This document shows positions 1 to 9,586 of a stretch of 64,000 bases of DNA, one piece after another. Position 1 is the stretch's first letter, and each line of letters begins with the position of its first letter. The stretch comes from Corynebacterium rouxii (GTDB lineage Bacteria > Actinomycetota > Actinomycetes > Mycobacteriales > Mycobacteriaceae), in the NCBI RefSeq assembly GCF_902702935.1, contig NZ_LR738855.1, forward strand, positions 1,426,001 through 1,490,000, read 5' to 3'. The notes below the pieces were generated by a model. That model ran no database searches. It saw only the letters and a list, made by a program, of their open reading frames with translations, and was not told the origin of the DNA. The position numbers and the translations under genes were made by a program.

Positions 1-1273
1 CGGAGCCGGTAACTCCCGCACGATCCAGAACGATCGTCACCGGAAGATTGAGCAAACCGACATCCATGAGTAATTGATCAAATGCTCTATTGAGAAATGT
101 CGAATAGATAGCAACGACTGGATGGAGACCGCCTAGCGCCAAACCAGCAGCAGACGTCATAGCATGTTGCTCTGCGATTCCAACGTCAAACAATCGATCA
201 GGGAATTTCTCACCAAAGGCAGAAAGCCCTGTCGGTCCAGCCATGGCAGCCGTGATTGCAACAATATCTTTGCGCGTCTCTCCAGCCTTTACGAGTTCTT
301 TACTAAAAACTGATGTCCATCCGGGGCTCTTAGTACCCACTGGTTCACCGGTCTTCGGATTGATAACACCCGTCGAGTGCATCAATTCAGCTACGTCATT
401 TTCAGCAGGGGCATATCCTTTGCCCTTTTCTGTCACCACATGAACAATCAGAGGACCTTTATGGTCTCGTCCATAGCGTAACGCGGCCTCTACAGCTTTC
501 GTATTATGTCCATTAACTGGACCAATATACTTCATGCCCAATTCTGGGAACATCTCTGTAGGGATGACACTTGACTTCACGCCTTCTTTAAAAGCATGAA
601 GAGCTTCAAATGTACGCTCGCCTACCCACCCTAAAGATTTAAGAGTAGTTTTACCTTGCTCCATCACGCGGTCATAGCTTGGTTTCATCCGAAGCGCCGC
701 TAAATTATCCGCAAAACCGCCAATAGTCGGCGAATAGCTTCGCCCATTGTCATTGACCACCACCACAACATTGCGCTCGGTCCCAGTTGCAATATTGTTT
801 AAGGCCTCCCAACACATACCACCAGTTAGAGCGCCATCACCGACGACTGCAACCACATTTCGAGCTTTTTCGCCTTTTAGTTGGAAAGCCTTCGCCAATC
901 CATCCGCATACGATAACGAAGCTGACGCATGCGATGATTCAGTCCAATCATGGTTGCTTTCAGCGCGAGAAGTATATCCAGACAATCCATCTTTTTGGCG
1001 AAGGGTATCGAAAGCTCCTGCACGACCTGTCAAAATCTTATGAACGTAGGACTGGTGCGAGGTATCAAAAATGATGGGATCACTTGGTGAAGAAAATACA
1101 CGATGTATTGCGAGTGTCAGTTCGACCACCCCAAGGTTCGGACCTAAGTGGCCTCCAGTCGCCGAAACCTTTTCCACTAAAAATTCGCGGATCTCGCTCG
1201 CTAATGTATCTAATTGTTCGTAGCTTAAATTTTTGACATCGGCAGGTGACGAGATGTGCTCAAGAATGCTCAT
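1..1273 (-). CDS. dxs: 1-deoxy-D-xylulose-5-phosphate synthase, N-terminal part (runs off the window)
   Basis: First enzyme of the MEP isoprenoid pathway; condenses pyruvate and glyceraldehyde 3-phosphate using thiamine diphosphate. About 424 residues are visible from an ATG at 1271-1273, preceded by a GAAAGGG ribosome site. Reading inward: [16 protein letters not shown] near residue 40, the thiamine-diphosphate motif GDGALTGG near residue 140, and [10 protein letters not shown] of the pyrimidine-binding domain, which holds the catalytic Glu. The C-terminal transketolase domain (about 200 residues) lies left of the window. The 208 bp upstream carry no gene; a TACACT box near 1430 could be a minus-strand -10 but I cannot fix a promoter. 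Family assignment is secure. Confidence 0.97.
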   Translation of the reverse strand, partial: MSILEHISSPADVKNLSYEQLDTLASEIREFLVEKVSATGGHLGPNLGVVELTLAIHRVFSSPSDPIIFDTSHQSYVHKILTGRAGAFDTLRQKDGLSGYTSRAESNHDWTESSHASASLSYADGLAKAFQLKGEKARNVVAVVGDGALTGGMCWEALNNIATGTERNVVVVVNDNGRSYSPTIGGFADNLAALRMKPSYDRVMEQGKTTLKSLGWVGERTFEALHAFKEGVKSSVIPTEMFPELGMKYIGPVNGHNTKAVEAALRYGRDHKGPLIVHVVTEKGKGYAPAENDVAELMHSTGVINPKTGEPVGTKSPGWTSVFSKELVKAGETRKDIVAITAAMAGPTGLSAFGEKFPDRLFDVGIAEQHAMTSAAGLALGGLHPVVAIYSTFLNRAFDQLLMDVGLLNLPVTIVLDRAGVTGS

Positions 1274-1481
1274 GCGCGTTGAGTTGCACCCTTTCATAAA
1301 AATACTGGCGGTTTACAGATCAGGCACAGACTCAACTGCGCGAAAATCCAACAGCTTTGACTACCAGTGCCTTGCTATGCAAAAAGACAATAGAAAGATC
1401 AAAGACATCGAATAAAGTCTTGACAACAAGTGTACTCTGCGTAACGCACTGCCAAGACTCTAGCAGCAAAGTCCCTCTAAT

Positions 1482-2747
1482 CTAATTAGTTTTCTTTGTT
1501 AATAAACCGATGGTTTCGCAGTGATGCGTACCGGGAAACGCATCGAATACACGCAGTTTTTCCAACATAAAACCGTTTCGGTTCCATTCGGCGATGTCAC
1601 GAGCAAACGTGGCAGGGTCACAACCGATGTGTATTGCAGCTTGTGGTCCCGATTGTGCAATCGCTCGTACTGTTTCAGCACCAGCTCCTACTCTGGGTGG
1701 ATCTAATACAACGAGAGTAGGGGCAGGCAGTTGATTCATGGCCTGCTCAACTGTTGCCGTGTAGAAAACTATTTTTTGATCCTCCACTAGTTGAGAAAGA
1801 GCTCGTTTGCCAGCCGAAACTGCAGCCGGCGCACTTTCTACACAATGGACAACACCACGATTATCAACTGCCGATAAAATCGCCGAAGCAAAAGAACCAC
1901 ATCCGCCATAGAGATCCCACGCCACCAGTGACGACTCTGTATTCCGAATTATTAGAGATCCAAACCATTCGCGAATGGTATCTGCATATGCTTGAGCCGC
2001 ATCTTTGTGAGCTTGCCAAAATCCAGTTGCAGGGAGTTCAAATGTTACGCCATCAATAACTTGGGAAACTTTGCCAGTACCCTCTACGACTTTTATCATC
2101 GACTCGGTACGTTTACCGCGGGGCGCTGGTTGAGTCTCAACGACAGTGCGCTGACCGAGATCATCACGAACAACCACTACTTGAGATCCTGGGGTAAAAC
2201 GTAATACATTCTGTTCCGGACCTACTATGCCAGCAAGCAACCCCATTACGCCTTGACTACATGGCACTCCTGAAACGACTTCACGTGACTGACCTGCGAA
2301 TCCCCCTGCTCTGCCCTGAGCATCAACACCTAAACGCATGCGGGTTCGCCACTGAGTAGGAGAACCGAATGATACAACTTCACAGGAAGGAGGCTGTGAG
2401 ACCTTTCCGAGCCTCTCCAATTGTTCAAGAACTAAATCAGCTTTGTACCGGCCCTCAATTTCTGGATCCAATTCACCAAAATCACAGCAGCCAGCACCAT
2501 TCGCAGCAGCTAGGCATCGTTGCTGCCTTCGAAGCGGTGAGGGCATCTCGATCGACGCGATGGTAGCCCGAGCAAACTTCTTTTTCACATGAGTGATATT
2601 TGCGCTGAGTCGATCCCCTGGGAAAGCGCCTTTCACGAATATTACTCGTCCATCGTATTTGGCAATTCCCTGTCCGCCATGTGCAGCATTAAGAATTTCA
2701 ACATCTATAACGCTTCCGCGTTCAATGCCTTGCTTGTCCTTTGTCAT
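1482..2747 (-). CDS. TrmA/RlmD-type class I SAM-dependent RNA 5-methyluridine methyltransferase
   Basis: Predicted to methylate C5 of a uridine in tRNA or rRNA. The 421-residue protein opens with a TRAM RNA-binding domain (about residues 8-65, GGQGIAKYDGRVIFVKGAFPGD), followed by Cys residues (C...CCD, then SGVPCSQ) that resemble the iron-sulfur site of RlmD-type enzymes. The SAM site DLYGGCGSFA, the DPPR motif (VVLDPPRVGAG) and the nucleophile Cys in IGCDPATFARD follow in the expected order. It lies just upstream of dxs on the same strand, 208 bp away. The target base cannot be told from sequence. Confidence 0.9.
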   Translation of the reverse strand: MTKDKQGIERGSVIDVEILNAAHGGQGIAKYDGRVIFVKGAFPGDRLSANITHVKKKFARATIASIEMPSPLRRQQRCLAAANGAGCCDFGELDPEIEGRYKADLVLEQLERLGKVSQPPSCEVVSFGSPTQWRTRMRLGVDAQGRAGGFAGQSREVVSGVPCSQGVMGLLAGIVGPEQNVLRFTPGSQVVVVRDDLGQRTVVETQPAPRGKRTESMIKVVEGTGKVSQVIDGVTFELPATGFWQAHKDAAQAYADTIREWFGSLIIRNTESSLVAWDLYGGCGSFASAILSAVDNRGVVHCVESAPAAVSAGKRALSQLVEDQKIVFYTATVEQAMNQLPAPTLVVLDPPRVGAGAETVRAIAQSGPQAAIHIGCDPATFARDIAEWNRNGFMLEKLRVFDAFPGTHHCETIGLLTKKTN

Positions 2748-3046
2748 ATCGTTCTTTTTCTTCGTCTAGTGGAGCGGTGGACGTCGAATCTAAGAAGTCA
2801 TTGACCGCCTGATTGGCGCGTATCACCATAAAATACATCAGTTTTGCAACTACTCGGGTAAGAAATTTCGATCAATTTGTGAACGTCTCTTCGTATCCGA
2901 AATCCATCTTGACCACTAAGAACTTACTCAGACCCAATAGCTGCCGAGGTTTAACGAGAAAACTCTGCGAAACTTAAATCCCCAGTGATTCGATCGTTCT
3001 TGGTTTCGCCTGATACGTAATTCACAAACAATATCTAAATTAAGTT
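2748..3046. other. gene-free gap, possible remnant of an upstream operon gene
   Basis: Almost 300 bp separate two minus-strand genes that otherwise belong to a compact cluster. No complete gene is visible. On the minus strand an open frame at 2722-2871 (49 codons after a stop) overlaps the start of the RNA methyltransferase by about 25 bases, as the 3' end of a coupled upstream gene would. It has no start codon context and I cannot name it. In mycobacteria several genes lie between the methyltransferase and DUF3710, so loss here is plausible but inferred. Confidence 0.35.
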
Positions 3047-3784
3047 TTATTCAATTGGAGTTGCTTGCTGTTCAGCTCGCCGCATCATTTCCTGTTGGAC
3101 CTGTTCTGCCAATGGTTGTGGCAAAGCTACTGGAAGACTACTTCCCGCCAAAATTGGCTCATTTCCGCGGCGAACAAACGTACGCGCTACAACCTCTCGA
3201 CCCAATTCAGCCATACGCTCAGCGCTTTCCGATGGCGCTGCCAAAGTAACTCGTAGCATCCATCGAGGTCCATCAACACCAATAATTCGGATCACACCGT
3301 TGCCGTCATCGGAGGTTCCTACGATCTCGCGCCCCCACGGCCCTTGTTGGAAATCGACATCAAGATTGTCAGCACGCATTCCTTCAGCAATTTCTTGGGT
3401 TGCGGAGCGCCACTGACCTGGCGCCTTAGGGGCAGCAAACGCTACGGGAGTAATACGACCGAATTGAGTCAAAATGTGAAGCATTTTGGGTCCATCTGGT
3501 CCCATTTCCACTTGGACTTCTGATGTCTTTGGCAAGGGTACAAGAAGTGACCCGAGGTTGAGAATGCCGCCTGCAAAATCGGAGAAATCAAAATCCTCAA
3601 TATTCACGGAATCAGCATCAAAGGGACCAGTTTCCCCTGAAATTGCATCGTGAATTGGGTCAGGTGAATCTGCATCAGTTTGAGTGACTTTTTTTTGCGT
3701 ATCGACGCCCCGCTGTACAGCAGCTGCCTCATGATTATTTTCATCATGGTCAGAATCACCATTTTGGCGTTTAAAAGGCCACAT
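3047..3784 (-). CDS. DUF3710 family protein
   Basis: Actinobacterial protein of unknown function, 245 residues, in its usual place next to dut. The N-terminal 65 residues are charged and acidic (DHDENN, DADSPD, EDFDFSDF) after a basic MWPFKRQN start. The folded part (residues 70-215) contains LLVPLPKTSEVQVEMGPDG and a GPWGREIVG segment typical of the family. No signal peptide or membrane segment is visible. It starts with ATG at 3782-3784, 58 bp after dut, and is probably cotranscribed with it. Function remains unassigned. Confidence 0.85.
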   Translation of the reverse strand: MWPFKRQNGDSDHDENNHEAAAVQRGVDTQKKVTQTDADSPDPIHDAISGETGPFDADSVNIEDFDFSDFAGGILNLGSLLVPLPKTSEVQVEMGPDGPKMLHILTQFGRITPVAFAAPKAPGQWRSATQEIAEGMRADNLDVDFQQGPWGREIVGTSDDGNGVIRIIGVDGPRWMLRVTLAAPSESAERMAELGREVVARTFVRRGNEPILAGSSLPVALPQPLAEQVQQEMMRRAEQQATPIE

Positions 3785-3842
3785 AATTACTCCATTGGTT
3801 GATTGTTAAAGAAGTTTTGGTGTTGCTTCACAGATTCTAGTC

Positions 3843-4301
3843 TCAGTTAACTCCAGTAGATCCGTAACCGTTGATACCACGCTCGGTTTCTGACAATGTT
3901 TCAACTTCGCAGAAATCGACCAGCTCAACCTTTTGCACCAGTAATTGTGCAATCCTTTCCCCTCGCTCAATGTGAATGGGAGTCGTGGGATCCAAATTAA
4001 TCAGGCAAACTTTAATCTCACCGCGATAATCAGCATCAATAGTACCTGGAGTATTGACGATACTCAGACCTTCTTTCAAAGCACGACCAGAACGAGGGTG
4101 AATAAGGCCAACAGTACCTATTGGCAGTGCAATCGCTATGCCAGTTCCGACAAGAATCCGATGTCCTGGTTCGATTGTGACACTTTCAGCCGAAAATAGA
4201 TCAGCGCCGGCGTCACCGCAGTGCTTGCGAACCGGCAGCGGAAGCTCAGGGTCTAATCGCTGAATTGCCACCATACTTGGCTTTTCGTGATCGTTTTCCA
4301 T
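3843..4301 (-). CDS. dut: dUTP diphosphatase (dUTPase)
   Basis: Hydrolyses dUTP to dUMP and pyrophosphate, keeping uracil out of DNA and feeding dTMP synthesis. The 152-residue protein has all five motifs of trimeric dUTPases in order: [10 protein letters not shown] (1), [10 protein letters not shown] (2), [14 protein letters not shown] with the catalytic Asp (3), ERIAQLLVQ (4), and [10 protein letters not shown] (5), where Tyr stands at the usual aromatic stacking position. Length is normal. Start ATG at 4299-4301. It is transcribed leftwards, divergent from the DUF3093 gene. Confidence 0.97.
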   Translation of the reverse strand: MENDHEKPSMVAIQRLDPELPLPVRKHCGDAGADLFSAESVTIEPGHRILVGTGIAIALPIGTVGLIHPRSGRALKEGLSIVNTPGTIDADYRGEIKVCLINLDPTTPIHIERGERIAQLLVQKVELVDFCEVETLSETERGINGYGSTGVN

Positions 4302-4443
4302 ACGGTATCTTCCTTACGTTCAGCTTGAGCAGTCGAACTTTAACTAATACGAGTTATAACGAACTATCAAGATAACAAAGGTTGCTTCTAAGTTCAGAAA
4401 GTGTCGTTGGCTATTGTTGCCAGCATAAGTAGACTATCGAGTT

Positions 4444-4956
4444 GTGACTTCCCAAAATTCTAGTGCTGGATCAGCTGCAGATACATCGGTTATTTATTCC
4501 GAAAAACAATGGGTTCCATGGCACTGGTGGTTACTCGGCGCATTCGTTGTAGCGTTAATTACTGCACAACTTGCTATGAACCGTTCCGCATTGTGGCTGT
4601 ATGCCCCTGCGGTCCTTCTTACGGCAGTGGCAGTATGGGTATTGTTGTCGCTTTCCAAAACCAGAATTGCAGTCGAAGTTGATCCAGATGGTACCCGTTG
4701 GTTGGTTGCTGGCGATGCGAATCTACCTGATTCGGTAGTTTCGCGATCGATGATGGTCCCCGCAACTGCAAAAAGAAATGCAATGGGGCGCCAACTAGAC
4801 CCCAGCGCTTTTGTGGTCTCACATGAATGGGTACCTGAGATGGTGATGCTGGTCCTAAATGATGATGACGACCCTACGCCCTATTGGCTCGTTTCTTCCA
4901 AGGACCCCGAAACACTACTTCATGCATTTTTGCCACATCAACATCCATCTCGATAA
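4444..4956 (+). CDS. DUF3093 family membrane protein
   Basis: Small actinobacterial membrane protein of unknown function (170 residues, GTG start). Two hydrophobic segments at about residues 28-46 and 50-70 anchor it; the rest, including the conserved region GTRWLVAGDANLPDSVVS and the VLNDDDDPTPYWLVSSKDPETLL tail, is probably cytoplasmic. It sits between dut and the DUF4193 gene, the same order as in mycobacteria. No ribosome binding site is obvious, so the mRNA may be leaderless or nearly so. Confidence 0.85.
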   Translation: MTSQNSSAGSAADTSVIYSEKQWVPWHWWLLGAFVVALITAQLAMNRSALWLYAPAVLLTAVAVWVLLSLSKTRIAVEVDPDGTRWLVAGDANLPDSVVSRSMMVPATAKRNAMGRQLDPSAFVVSHEWVPEMVMLVLNDDDDPTPYWLVSSKDPETLLHAFLPHQHPSR

Positions 4957-4958
4957 CA

Positions 4959-4990
4959 AAAATGGAGCTGCACAAAAGCAGCTCCATTTT
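4959..4990. terminator. bidirectional intrinsic terminator between DUF3093 and DUF4193
   Basis: Perfect 12-bp inverted repeat AAAATGGAGCTG / CAGCTCCATTTT with an 8-base loop. A and T runs on both sides let it serve both convergent genes. Confidence 0.85.
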
Positions 4991-4991
4991 G

Positions 4992-5285
4992 CTATGCGCA
5001 GTCTTTACACACAACAGACCCATCATCTTCTACATGATCGATCCGATTATTACGCTGCACGAGGAAACACTCAGAGCACGTGAATTCATCTGCTTGGCGA
5101 GGAATCACGGTGACATTGAGTTCTTCACCGCTAAGATCAACCGCAGGCAATTCAAAAGGCTCGACGATCTCTCCATCGTCGTCCATATCGTTTTTGTTAG
5201 ATTCCGCGGCTTTTAGTCCTTCGAGAGAATCAGATTCCATCTCATCTTCTTCTCGACGACGAGGTGCATCATAATCAGTGGCCAT
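4992..5285 (-). CDS. DUF4193 family protein (four-Cys motif)
   Basis: Conserved actinobacterial 97-residue protein of unknown role. The first half is acidic (RRREEDEMESDS, NDMDDDGEIVEP). The C-terminus has a CSEC...CKDC arrangement (two CxxC pairs about 25 residues apart), which looks like a zinc ribbon. It lies beside sigA-cluster genes as in mycobacteria and is transcribed towards DUF3093. A nucleic-acid or RNA-polymerase-associated role is possible but unproven. Confidence 0.88.
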   Translation of the reverse strand: MATDYDAPRRREEDEMESDSLEGLKAAESNKNDMDDDGEIVEPFELPAVDLSGEELNVTVIPRQADEFTCSECFLVQRNNRIDHVEDDGSVVCKDCA

Positions 5286-5477
5286 GGGGCACTCATCCTT
5301 ATACGTTGTGTCAGGAAAAAGCGATCAAAGCATTGTTAATAAGGGGGCTGGCTCGATCGCTTTTGTGGCTTTCTTCGAGGCGCATATTAAGTGAGTTTTT
5401 TGGGATTGTCACCTCCACGATCCATGCGTCTCCAGTGGGGGTAGCAAAGCCACAAGCGCAATCGTTCGCAGAACCTT

Positions 5478-6362
5478 TCATTTCCGCATGTCAAATGGAG
5501 AAAATTGCAGCTCAAGTTCACGAAATATTGTTGCTGAACTAGCCAAAAGTAGTGCCCCCGCCGAAGAAGCCAATTTAAGCTCTGGCCGCTTTATTTTGGC
5601 ACCCGCTTCTTGAGCGATTAACGCACCCGCAGCAAAATCCCAAGCATTAAGGCCGTGTTCGTAGTATCCATCAACACGACCTTCAGCTACCGCACAAAGG
5701 TCCAAAGCAGCACTACCAAATCTGCGTATGTCTCTCACGTTGGGCAAAAGACTAACCAGTAACTTAGCTTGATCTTCTCGACGCCGAGAAGAGTACGAAA
5801 ATCCGGTAGCGATCAAAGCCTGTTGTAGATCTGAACACTTTGAAGCCTCAATGGATTTGAGCGCATTAGAATCACTTCTCAAAACGAAAGCTCCGCTACC
5901 ACATGCCGCAACATAAAGATCACTAGTTGCAACATTAATCACAGCGCCTGCCACGACGTTCTCGCCTATACACGCCGCAACCGAAACCGCGTATTGCGGA
6001 ATTCCATAGATAAAATTCACGGTCCCGTCAATGGGATCAACTATCCATGTTATTCCAGTGCTGCTTGAAGATTCTGCTCCTTCTTCCCCTAACACCCCAT
6101 CACCTGGTCGCAAGTGTGACAATGCATCAGCGATAAAATGCTCAGCAGCCTTATCAACGATCGTGACGGGATCTACATCAGATGATTTCGTTTCCATTCC
6201 GGCGGTAACGTCGCCAAGCTCTCTCATTGTGCACCTAATGTGATCTGATGCCTGACACGCAACTTCTGCCGCTATCGCCGCCAATTCTGCATACTCACGT
6301 AAAGAATCCACTTTCGCAGAGAGTTGCTCCACTACATGTTCTTGTAAGACTGATTTAGTCAT
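5478..6362 (-). CDS. suhB: inositol monophosphatase family protein (SuhB-like)
   Basis: Mg2+-dependent sugar- or inositol-phosphate phosphatase of 294 residues. Metal and catalytic motifs are complete: TIVDKAAE (D70), GEEGAE (E93/E94), WIVDPIDGTVNF (D109, D112) and AWDFAAGALIAQEAG (D242). It lies divergent from ppgK next to sigA, as in mycobacteria. The substrate could be inositol 1-phosphate, fructose 1,6-bisphosphate or another phosphomonoester; sequence alone does not decide. The 192 bp between it and DUF4193 contain no gene I can support. Confidence 0.9.
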   Translation of the reverse strand: MTKSVLQEHVVEQLSAKVDSLREYAELAAIAAEVACQASDHIRCTMRELGDVTAGMETKSSDVDPVTIVDKAAEHFIADALSHLRPGDGVLGEEGAESSSSTGITWIVDPIDGTVNFIYGIPQYAVSVAACIGENVVAGAVINVATSDLYVAACGSGAFVLRSDSNALKSIEASKCSDLQQALIATGFSYSSRRREDQAKLLVSLLPNVRDIRRFGSAALDLCAVAEGRVDGYYEHGLNAWDFAAGALIAQEAGAKIKRPELKLASSAGALLLASSATIFRELELQFSPFDMRK

Positions 6363-6522
6363 GTTTTACTCCCCGAAAATTTCTCAAATTAGAATTTCTA
6401 TCCAAGGCTGGCGTACCTCAGGTACAGATTCACAGAGTTCAAAAATATGTTGCTGATCTCAAAGGCGATTTGTACACCACTTTGCAAGAAAGAACTACTA
6501 CGAGTTCAGTAGAATGATCCGC

Positions 6523-7275
6523 ATGGAAAACATCGGATTCGGTATCGACGTTGGCGGCTCTGGCATTAAGGGAGCGCGCGTGAATCTAGACACAGGAGAA
6601 TTCGTAGGAGATCGTATCAAGATCCTTACCCCTAAACCTGCAACCCCCGATGCAGTCGCCGAAACAGCTAAACGCATCCTCGATCAAGCCGAATGGGAAG
6701 GGCCTGTCGGCATTACTCTGCCTTCCGTCATTCATGAACAACGAGCTCTCACCGCCGCCAATATCGACCCGTCTTGGATTGATGTAGACGTAAAAGAGTT
6801 ATTTGCTCGACACTTGGGCAACACCGAAGTTTCGGTTCTCAATGATGCAGACGCTGCTGGGTTAGCAGAAGCTCAATTTGGTGATCCCGTTGCACGTGAA
6901 GGAAGCGTAATCCTTCTCACTTTTGGCACGGGTATTGGTTCGGCATTCTTAGTCAACGGCACGTTGTTTCCTAACACTGAGCTTGGCCACATGCTCATCG
7001 ATGGTGAAGAAGCAGAAAGATTCGCATCGTCTGCAGCAAAAGATCGCGATGAAATCGGATACGGAAAGTGGGCAAAGCGTGTATCGAAGGTGCTCAACGA
7101 ATACGAGCGGCTCTTTTGGCCATCAGCTTTTATCGTCGGTGGTGGTATCTCCCGTAAAGCCGAAAAGTGGGTACCTCGCCTCACTGTTAACACCAAGGTT
7201 GTCCCAGCTCAGTTAAGAAACACCGCTGGAATCGTAGGAGCTGCTATGGCAGCATCCCAAAATCTTCACCCCTAG
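6523..7275 (+). CDS. ppgK: polyphosphate glucokinase
   Basis: Phosphorylates glucose with inorganic polyphosphate (and usually ATP) as donor. An ROK-type fold is evident: phosphate loop [19 protein letters not shown] at the N-terminus, [15 protein letters not shown] with the catalytic Asp, [16 protein letters not shown], and ELGHM. About 250 residues is normal. I prefer the ATG at 6523 over 6514 because a TAGAAT box at 6510-6515 ends 7 bases before it and no ribosome site is present, which fits a leaderless mRNA. It is followed by sigA after a 392-bp gap. Confidence 0.93.
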   Translation: MENIGFGIDVGGSGIKGARVNLDTGEFVGDRIKILTPKPATPDAVAETAKRILDQAEWEGPVGITLPSVIHEQRALTAANIDPSWIDVDVKELFARHLGNTEVSVLNDADAAGLAEAQFGDPVAREGSVILLTFGTGIGSAFLVNGTLFPNTELGHMLIDGEEAERFASSAAKDRDEIGYGKWAKRVSKVLNEYERLFWPSAFIVGGGISRKAEKWVPRLTVNTKVVPAQLRNTAGIVGAAMAASQNLHP

Positions 7276-7292
7276 CTACTCGAAGCAACGTT

Positions 7293-7326
7293 ACGGCTGG
7301 AATTTAATGCAATTTGCACCAGCCGT
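7293..7326 (+). terminator. possible ppgK terminator
   Basis: Inverted repeat ACGGCTGG / CCAGCCGT with an 18-base loop, directly downstream of ppgK. No good T-run follows, so it is weak or Rho-assisted. Confidence 0.4.
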
Positions 7327-7403
7327 CACATAAATAAGCCGTATCAAACTCCCCTGATCCCACAATAGGAACATTCAATACGGCAAAAATTACTGTTTTG
7401 TTT

Positions 7404-7409
7404 TATAAT
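7404..7409 (+). promoter_or_regulatory. candidate -10 box of sigA
   Basis: A perfect TATAAT in the only strongly AT-rich part of the sigA upstream region. No clear -35 at 16-18 bp; corynebacterial promoters often lack one. Confidence 0.35.
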
Positions 7410-7667
7410 GGCGTTTTGTCTAACTGAGCGTGCTAACACGATCATTAGAGTGTAATCACAGCAACCGAACTGCATGTACGCAATCGTGCGCTATGGTGCC
7501 ATGCCAAAGTCATTTTTGTCATCCCTTAGTTTCATGCAATTCCTCTCAACTAAGAGTAAAACGGTTGTAGCAGTTACACTCGATGATCTTTCACAATTCC
7601 GTTGAATGCTGATAGCGGATTTGTTCGCACCTGAGTGTAGTTTTAACTCCCAATCGAAAGGGCTTAC

Positions 7668-9260
7668 GTGGCAGCCACTGAGAATTCAGAATCTTCCGCA
7701 ACGGCAACCGCTGGAGGCACAGCGCCTTCAGGACAAGCCTTGGCGAATGCTGGCGAGGCATCCTCTGCCACTGTAAAAAAGGCAGCTAAGAAGACCGCTG
7801 CCAAGAAAACCGCACGCAAGGTTGCCCGTAAAGTTACTGCAGTTAAAGTAGCTGCAACACCAACAGTAACAAGCTCTACTGAATCAGCTACAGCCGAGCC
7901 AGCAATTGAGTTACCTTCATCTGAACCAGTCAAAAAAGCTGCTAAAAAGACAGCCAAGAAAACCGCTAAGAAGGTTGCTAAAAAGGCAGCAAAGAAAACT
8001 GTCAAGAAAACCGCAGCAAAGAAGAGCACTCGCAAATCCGCTAAAAAAGACGCTGCTCCAGTTCCTGAAGAAGCGGAACACTCCAGCGAAGGGACCGAGG
8101 GCGAGCTCGAATCGCTAGCTGGCGAAGATTCAGATGAAGACTATGACCCGCATCTGGATGAATTTGACGACGACGATGAGATGCACACCGACGAGCTTGG
8201 AGAAGATCTCGAAGAAGATGACTCTTCCGATGATGATTCAGATGAAGATGAGGGTTCTTCAGTCTGGGATGAGGACGAGTCAGCGGCATTACGTCAAGCA
8301 CGTAAAGATGCGGAGCTTTCTGCATCTGCAGACTCCGTTCGCGCATATTTGAAACAAATTGGCAAGGTAGCCTTGCTGAATGCAGAGCAAGAAGTTTCCT
8401 TGGCTAAACGTATCGAGGCAGGCCTCTATGCCACTTACCGCATGGAGCAAATGGAAGAAGCGTTTAATAACGGGGATAAGGAAGCAAAACTTACTCCAGC
8501 TGTCAAACGCGACCTTCGCGCAATCGCAAGAGACGGGCGCAAAGCCAAAAATCATCTACTAGAAGCAAACCTTCGTTTGGTTGTGTCACTCGCTAAGCGC
8601 TATACGGGCCGTGGCATGGCGTTCTTGGATTTGATTCAAGAGGGCAACTTGGGTCTTATTCGTGCTGTGGAAAAGTTTGATTACACCAAGGGCTACAAGT
8701 TCTCCACATATGCTACTTGGTGGATTCGCCAAGCAATCACGCGTGCAATGGCAGATCAGGCCCGCACCATCCGTATCCCGGTACACATGGTCGAGGTCAT
8801 TAATAAGCTCGGACGGATTCAACGTGAGCTTCTTCAAGATCTCGGTCGCGAGCCTACCCCCCAAGAACTCGCTAAAGAGATGGATATCACTGAAGAAAAG
8901 GTCCTTGAGATTCAGCAGTACGCTCGCGAGCCTATTTCTTTGGATCAAACCATCGGTGACGAGGGTGATAGTCAGCTCGGAGACTTTATTGAAGATTCTG
9001 AAGCTGTTATTGCAGTTGATGCCGTTTCGTTCACGTTGTTACAGGATCAACTTCAAGATGTTCTCCATACACTCTCCGAACGCGAAGCTGGCGTAGTCAA
9101 GCTCCGCTTCGGACTTACAGATGGAATGCCAAGGACTTTAGACGAGATTGGTCAGGTCTATGGTGTTACTCGTGAACGTATTCGTCAGATTGAGTCCAAG
9201 ACGATGTCAAAGCTGCGTCACCCATCTCGTTCGCAGGTACTCCGAGACTATCTCGATTAA
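7668..9260 (+). CDS. sigA: primary RNA polymerase sigma factor SigA
   Basis: Group 1 sigma-70 factor that directs housekeeping transcription. The 530-residue protein starts at GTG 7668 behind GAAAGGG. Residues 35-128 are an unusual Ala/Lys repeat region ([14 protein letters not shown] units), residues 130-205 an acidic Asp/Glu/Ser region, and the sigma core begins near 218 ([18 protein letters not shown], region 1.2). Region 2 contains [17 protein letters not shown] and [17 protein letters not shown]; region 4 contains [20 protein letters not shown]. Lys-rich and acidic N-termini are known in actinobacterial primary sigma factors. SigB at 14655 shares the core but lacks this extension. Confidence 0.98.
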   Translation: MAATENSESSATATAGGTAPSGQALANAGEASSATVKKAAKKTAAKKTARKVARKVTAVKVAATPTVTSSTESATAEPAIELPSSEPVKKAAKKTAKKTAKKVAKKAAKKTVKKTAAKKSTRKSAKKDAAPVPEEAEHSSEGTEGELESLAGEDSDEDYDPHLDEFDDDDEMHTDELGEDLEEDDSSDDDSDEDEGSSVWDEDESAALRQARKDAELSASADSVRAYLKQIGKVALLNAEQEVSLAKRIEAGLYATYRMEQMEEAFNNGDKEAKLTPAVKRDLRAIARDGRKAKNHLLEANLRLVVSLAKRYTGRGMAFLDLIQEGNLGLIRAVEKFDYTKGYKFSTYATWWIRQAITRAMADQARTIRIPVHMVEVINKLGRIQRELLQDLGREPTPQELAKEMDITEEKVLEIQQYAREPISLDQTIGDEGDSQLGDFIEDSEAVIAVDAVSFTLLQDQLQDVLHTLSEREAGVVKLRFGLTDGMPRTLDEIGQVYGVTRERIRQIESKTMSKLRHPSRSQVLRDYLD

Positions 9261-9347
9261 CACCACACTTGTTCGTTGACAGCACTCAACGAAACTGCGG
9301 AGGAAAAACTTCTAAAAAAGGTAACGACCTCTTTACATTCGAAGCTA

Positions 9348-9393
9348 TTGTAGAGGCTTGGGCCGAAATAATTTTCGACCCAAGCCTCTACAA
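9348..9393 (+). terminator. sigA terminator
   Basis: Long inverted repeat: left arm TTGTAGAGGCTTGGG, right arm CCCAAGCCTCTACAA, extended inward by CGAAA/TTTCG across one mismatch. It is followed by TTATTCTTTC. Confidence 0.85.
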
Positions 9394-9471
9394 TTATTCT
9401 TTCATGCCTCTCGATTGCTAATGGGTTCCGCTTTCTGTTTCAGATTTCGTTGCAAGCTTGTTAATCGCAAA

Positions 9472-9527
9472 AAGCTGCTCTTCATAATCTGGAATGGTTA
9501 ACATCACCAGATTATGAAGAGCAGCTT
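9472..9527. repeat. 21-bp perfect inverted repeat, probable minus-strand terminator
   Basis: Arms of 21 bp (beginning AAGCTGCTCTTC and ending GAAGAGCAGCTT) match perfectly around a 14-base spacer. On the minus strand the hairpin is followed by TTTTTGCG, so it can end transcripts of the DUF4190 gene. The long loop is unlike the other terminators in the window. Confidence 0.6.
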
Positions 9528-9552
9528 GAATGCTACAAAACAGCCGCCACTA

Positions 9553-9583
9553 CCGTATTTTCCCAGTTATTGCGAAAATACGG
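9553..9583. repeat. 10-bp inverted repeat just after the DUF4190 gene
   Basis: CCGTATTTTC / GAAAATACGG with an 11-base loop, directly after the DUF4190 stop codon. No T-run follows, so its role (mRNA 3' stabiliser or weak terminator) is uncertain. Confidence 0.45.
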
Positions 9584-9586
9584 CTA

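Larger units (their letters stand above)
7276..7667 (+). other. sigA upstream region without genes
   Basis: This 392-bp gap holds a weak ppgK terminator (7293-7326) and the sigA control region. The clearest promoter element is TATAAT at 7404-7409 within an AT-rich stretch; I could not pair it with a convincing -35 box. The mRNA leader from there would be about 250 bases. No open frame with coding character was seen on either strand. Confidence 0.5.

Noticed and set aside
1754..2566. Several open frames antisense to the RNA methyltransferase
   Set aside because: Shadows of a real gene; no ribosome sites or family motifs.
5264..5542. 92-codon plus-strand open frame between DUF4193 and the phosphatase gene
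   Set aside because: It overlaps both neighbours antisense and shows no recognisable protein features.
7664..8035. Hydrophobic open frame antisense to the sigA Lys/Ala repeats
   Set aside because: The low-complexity Phe/Leu/Ala translation is the mirror of the AAG/GCT repeats, not a membrane protein gene.
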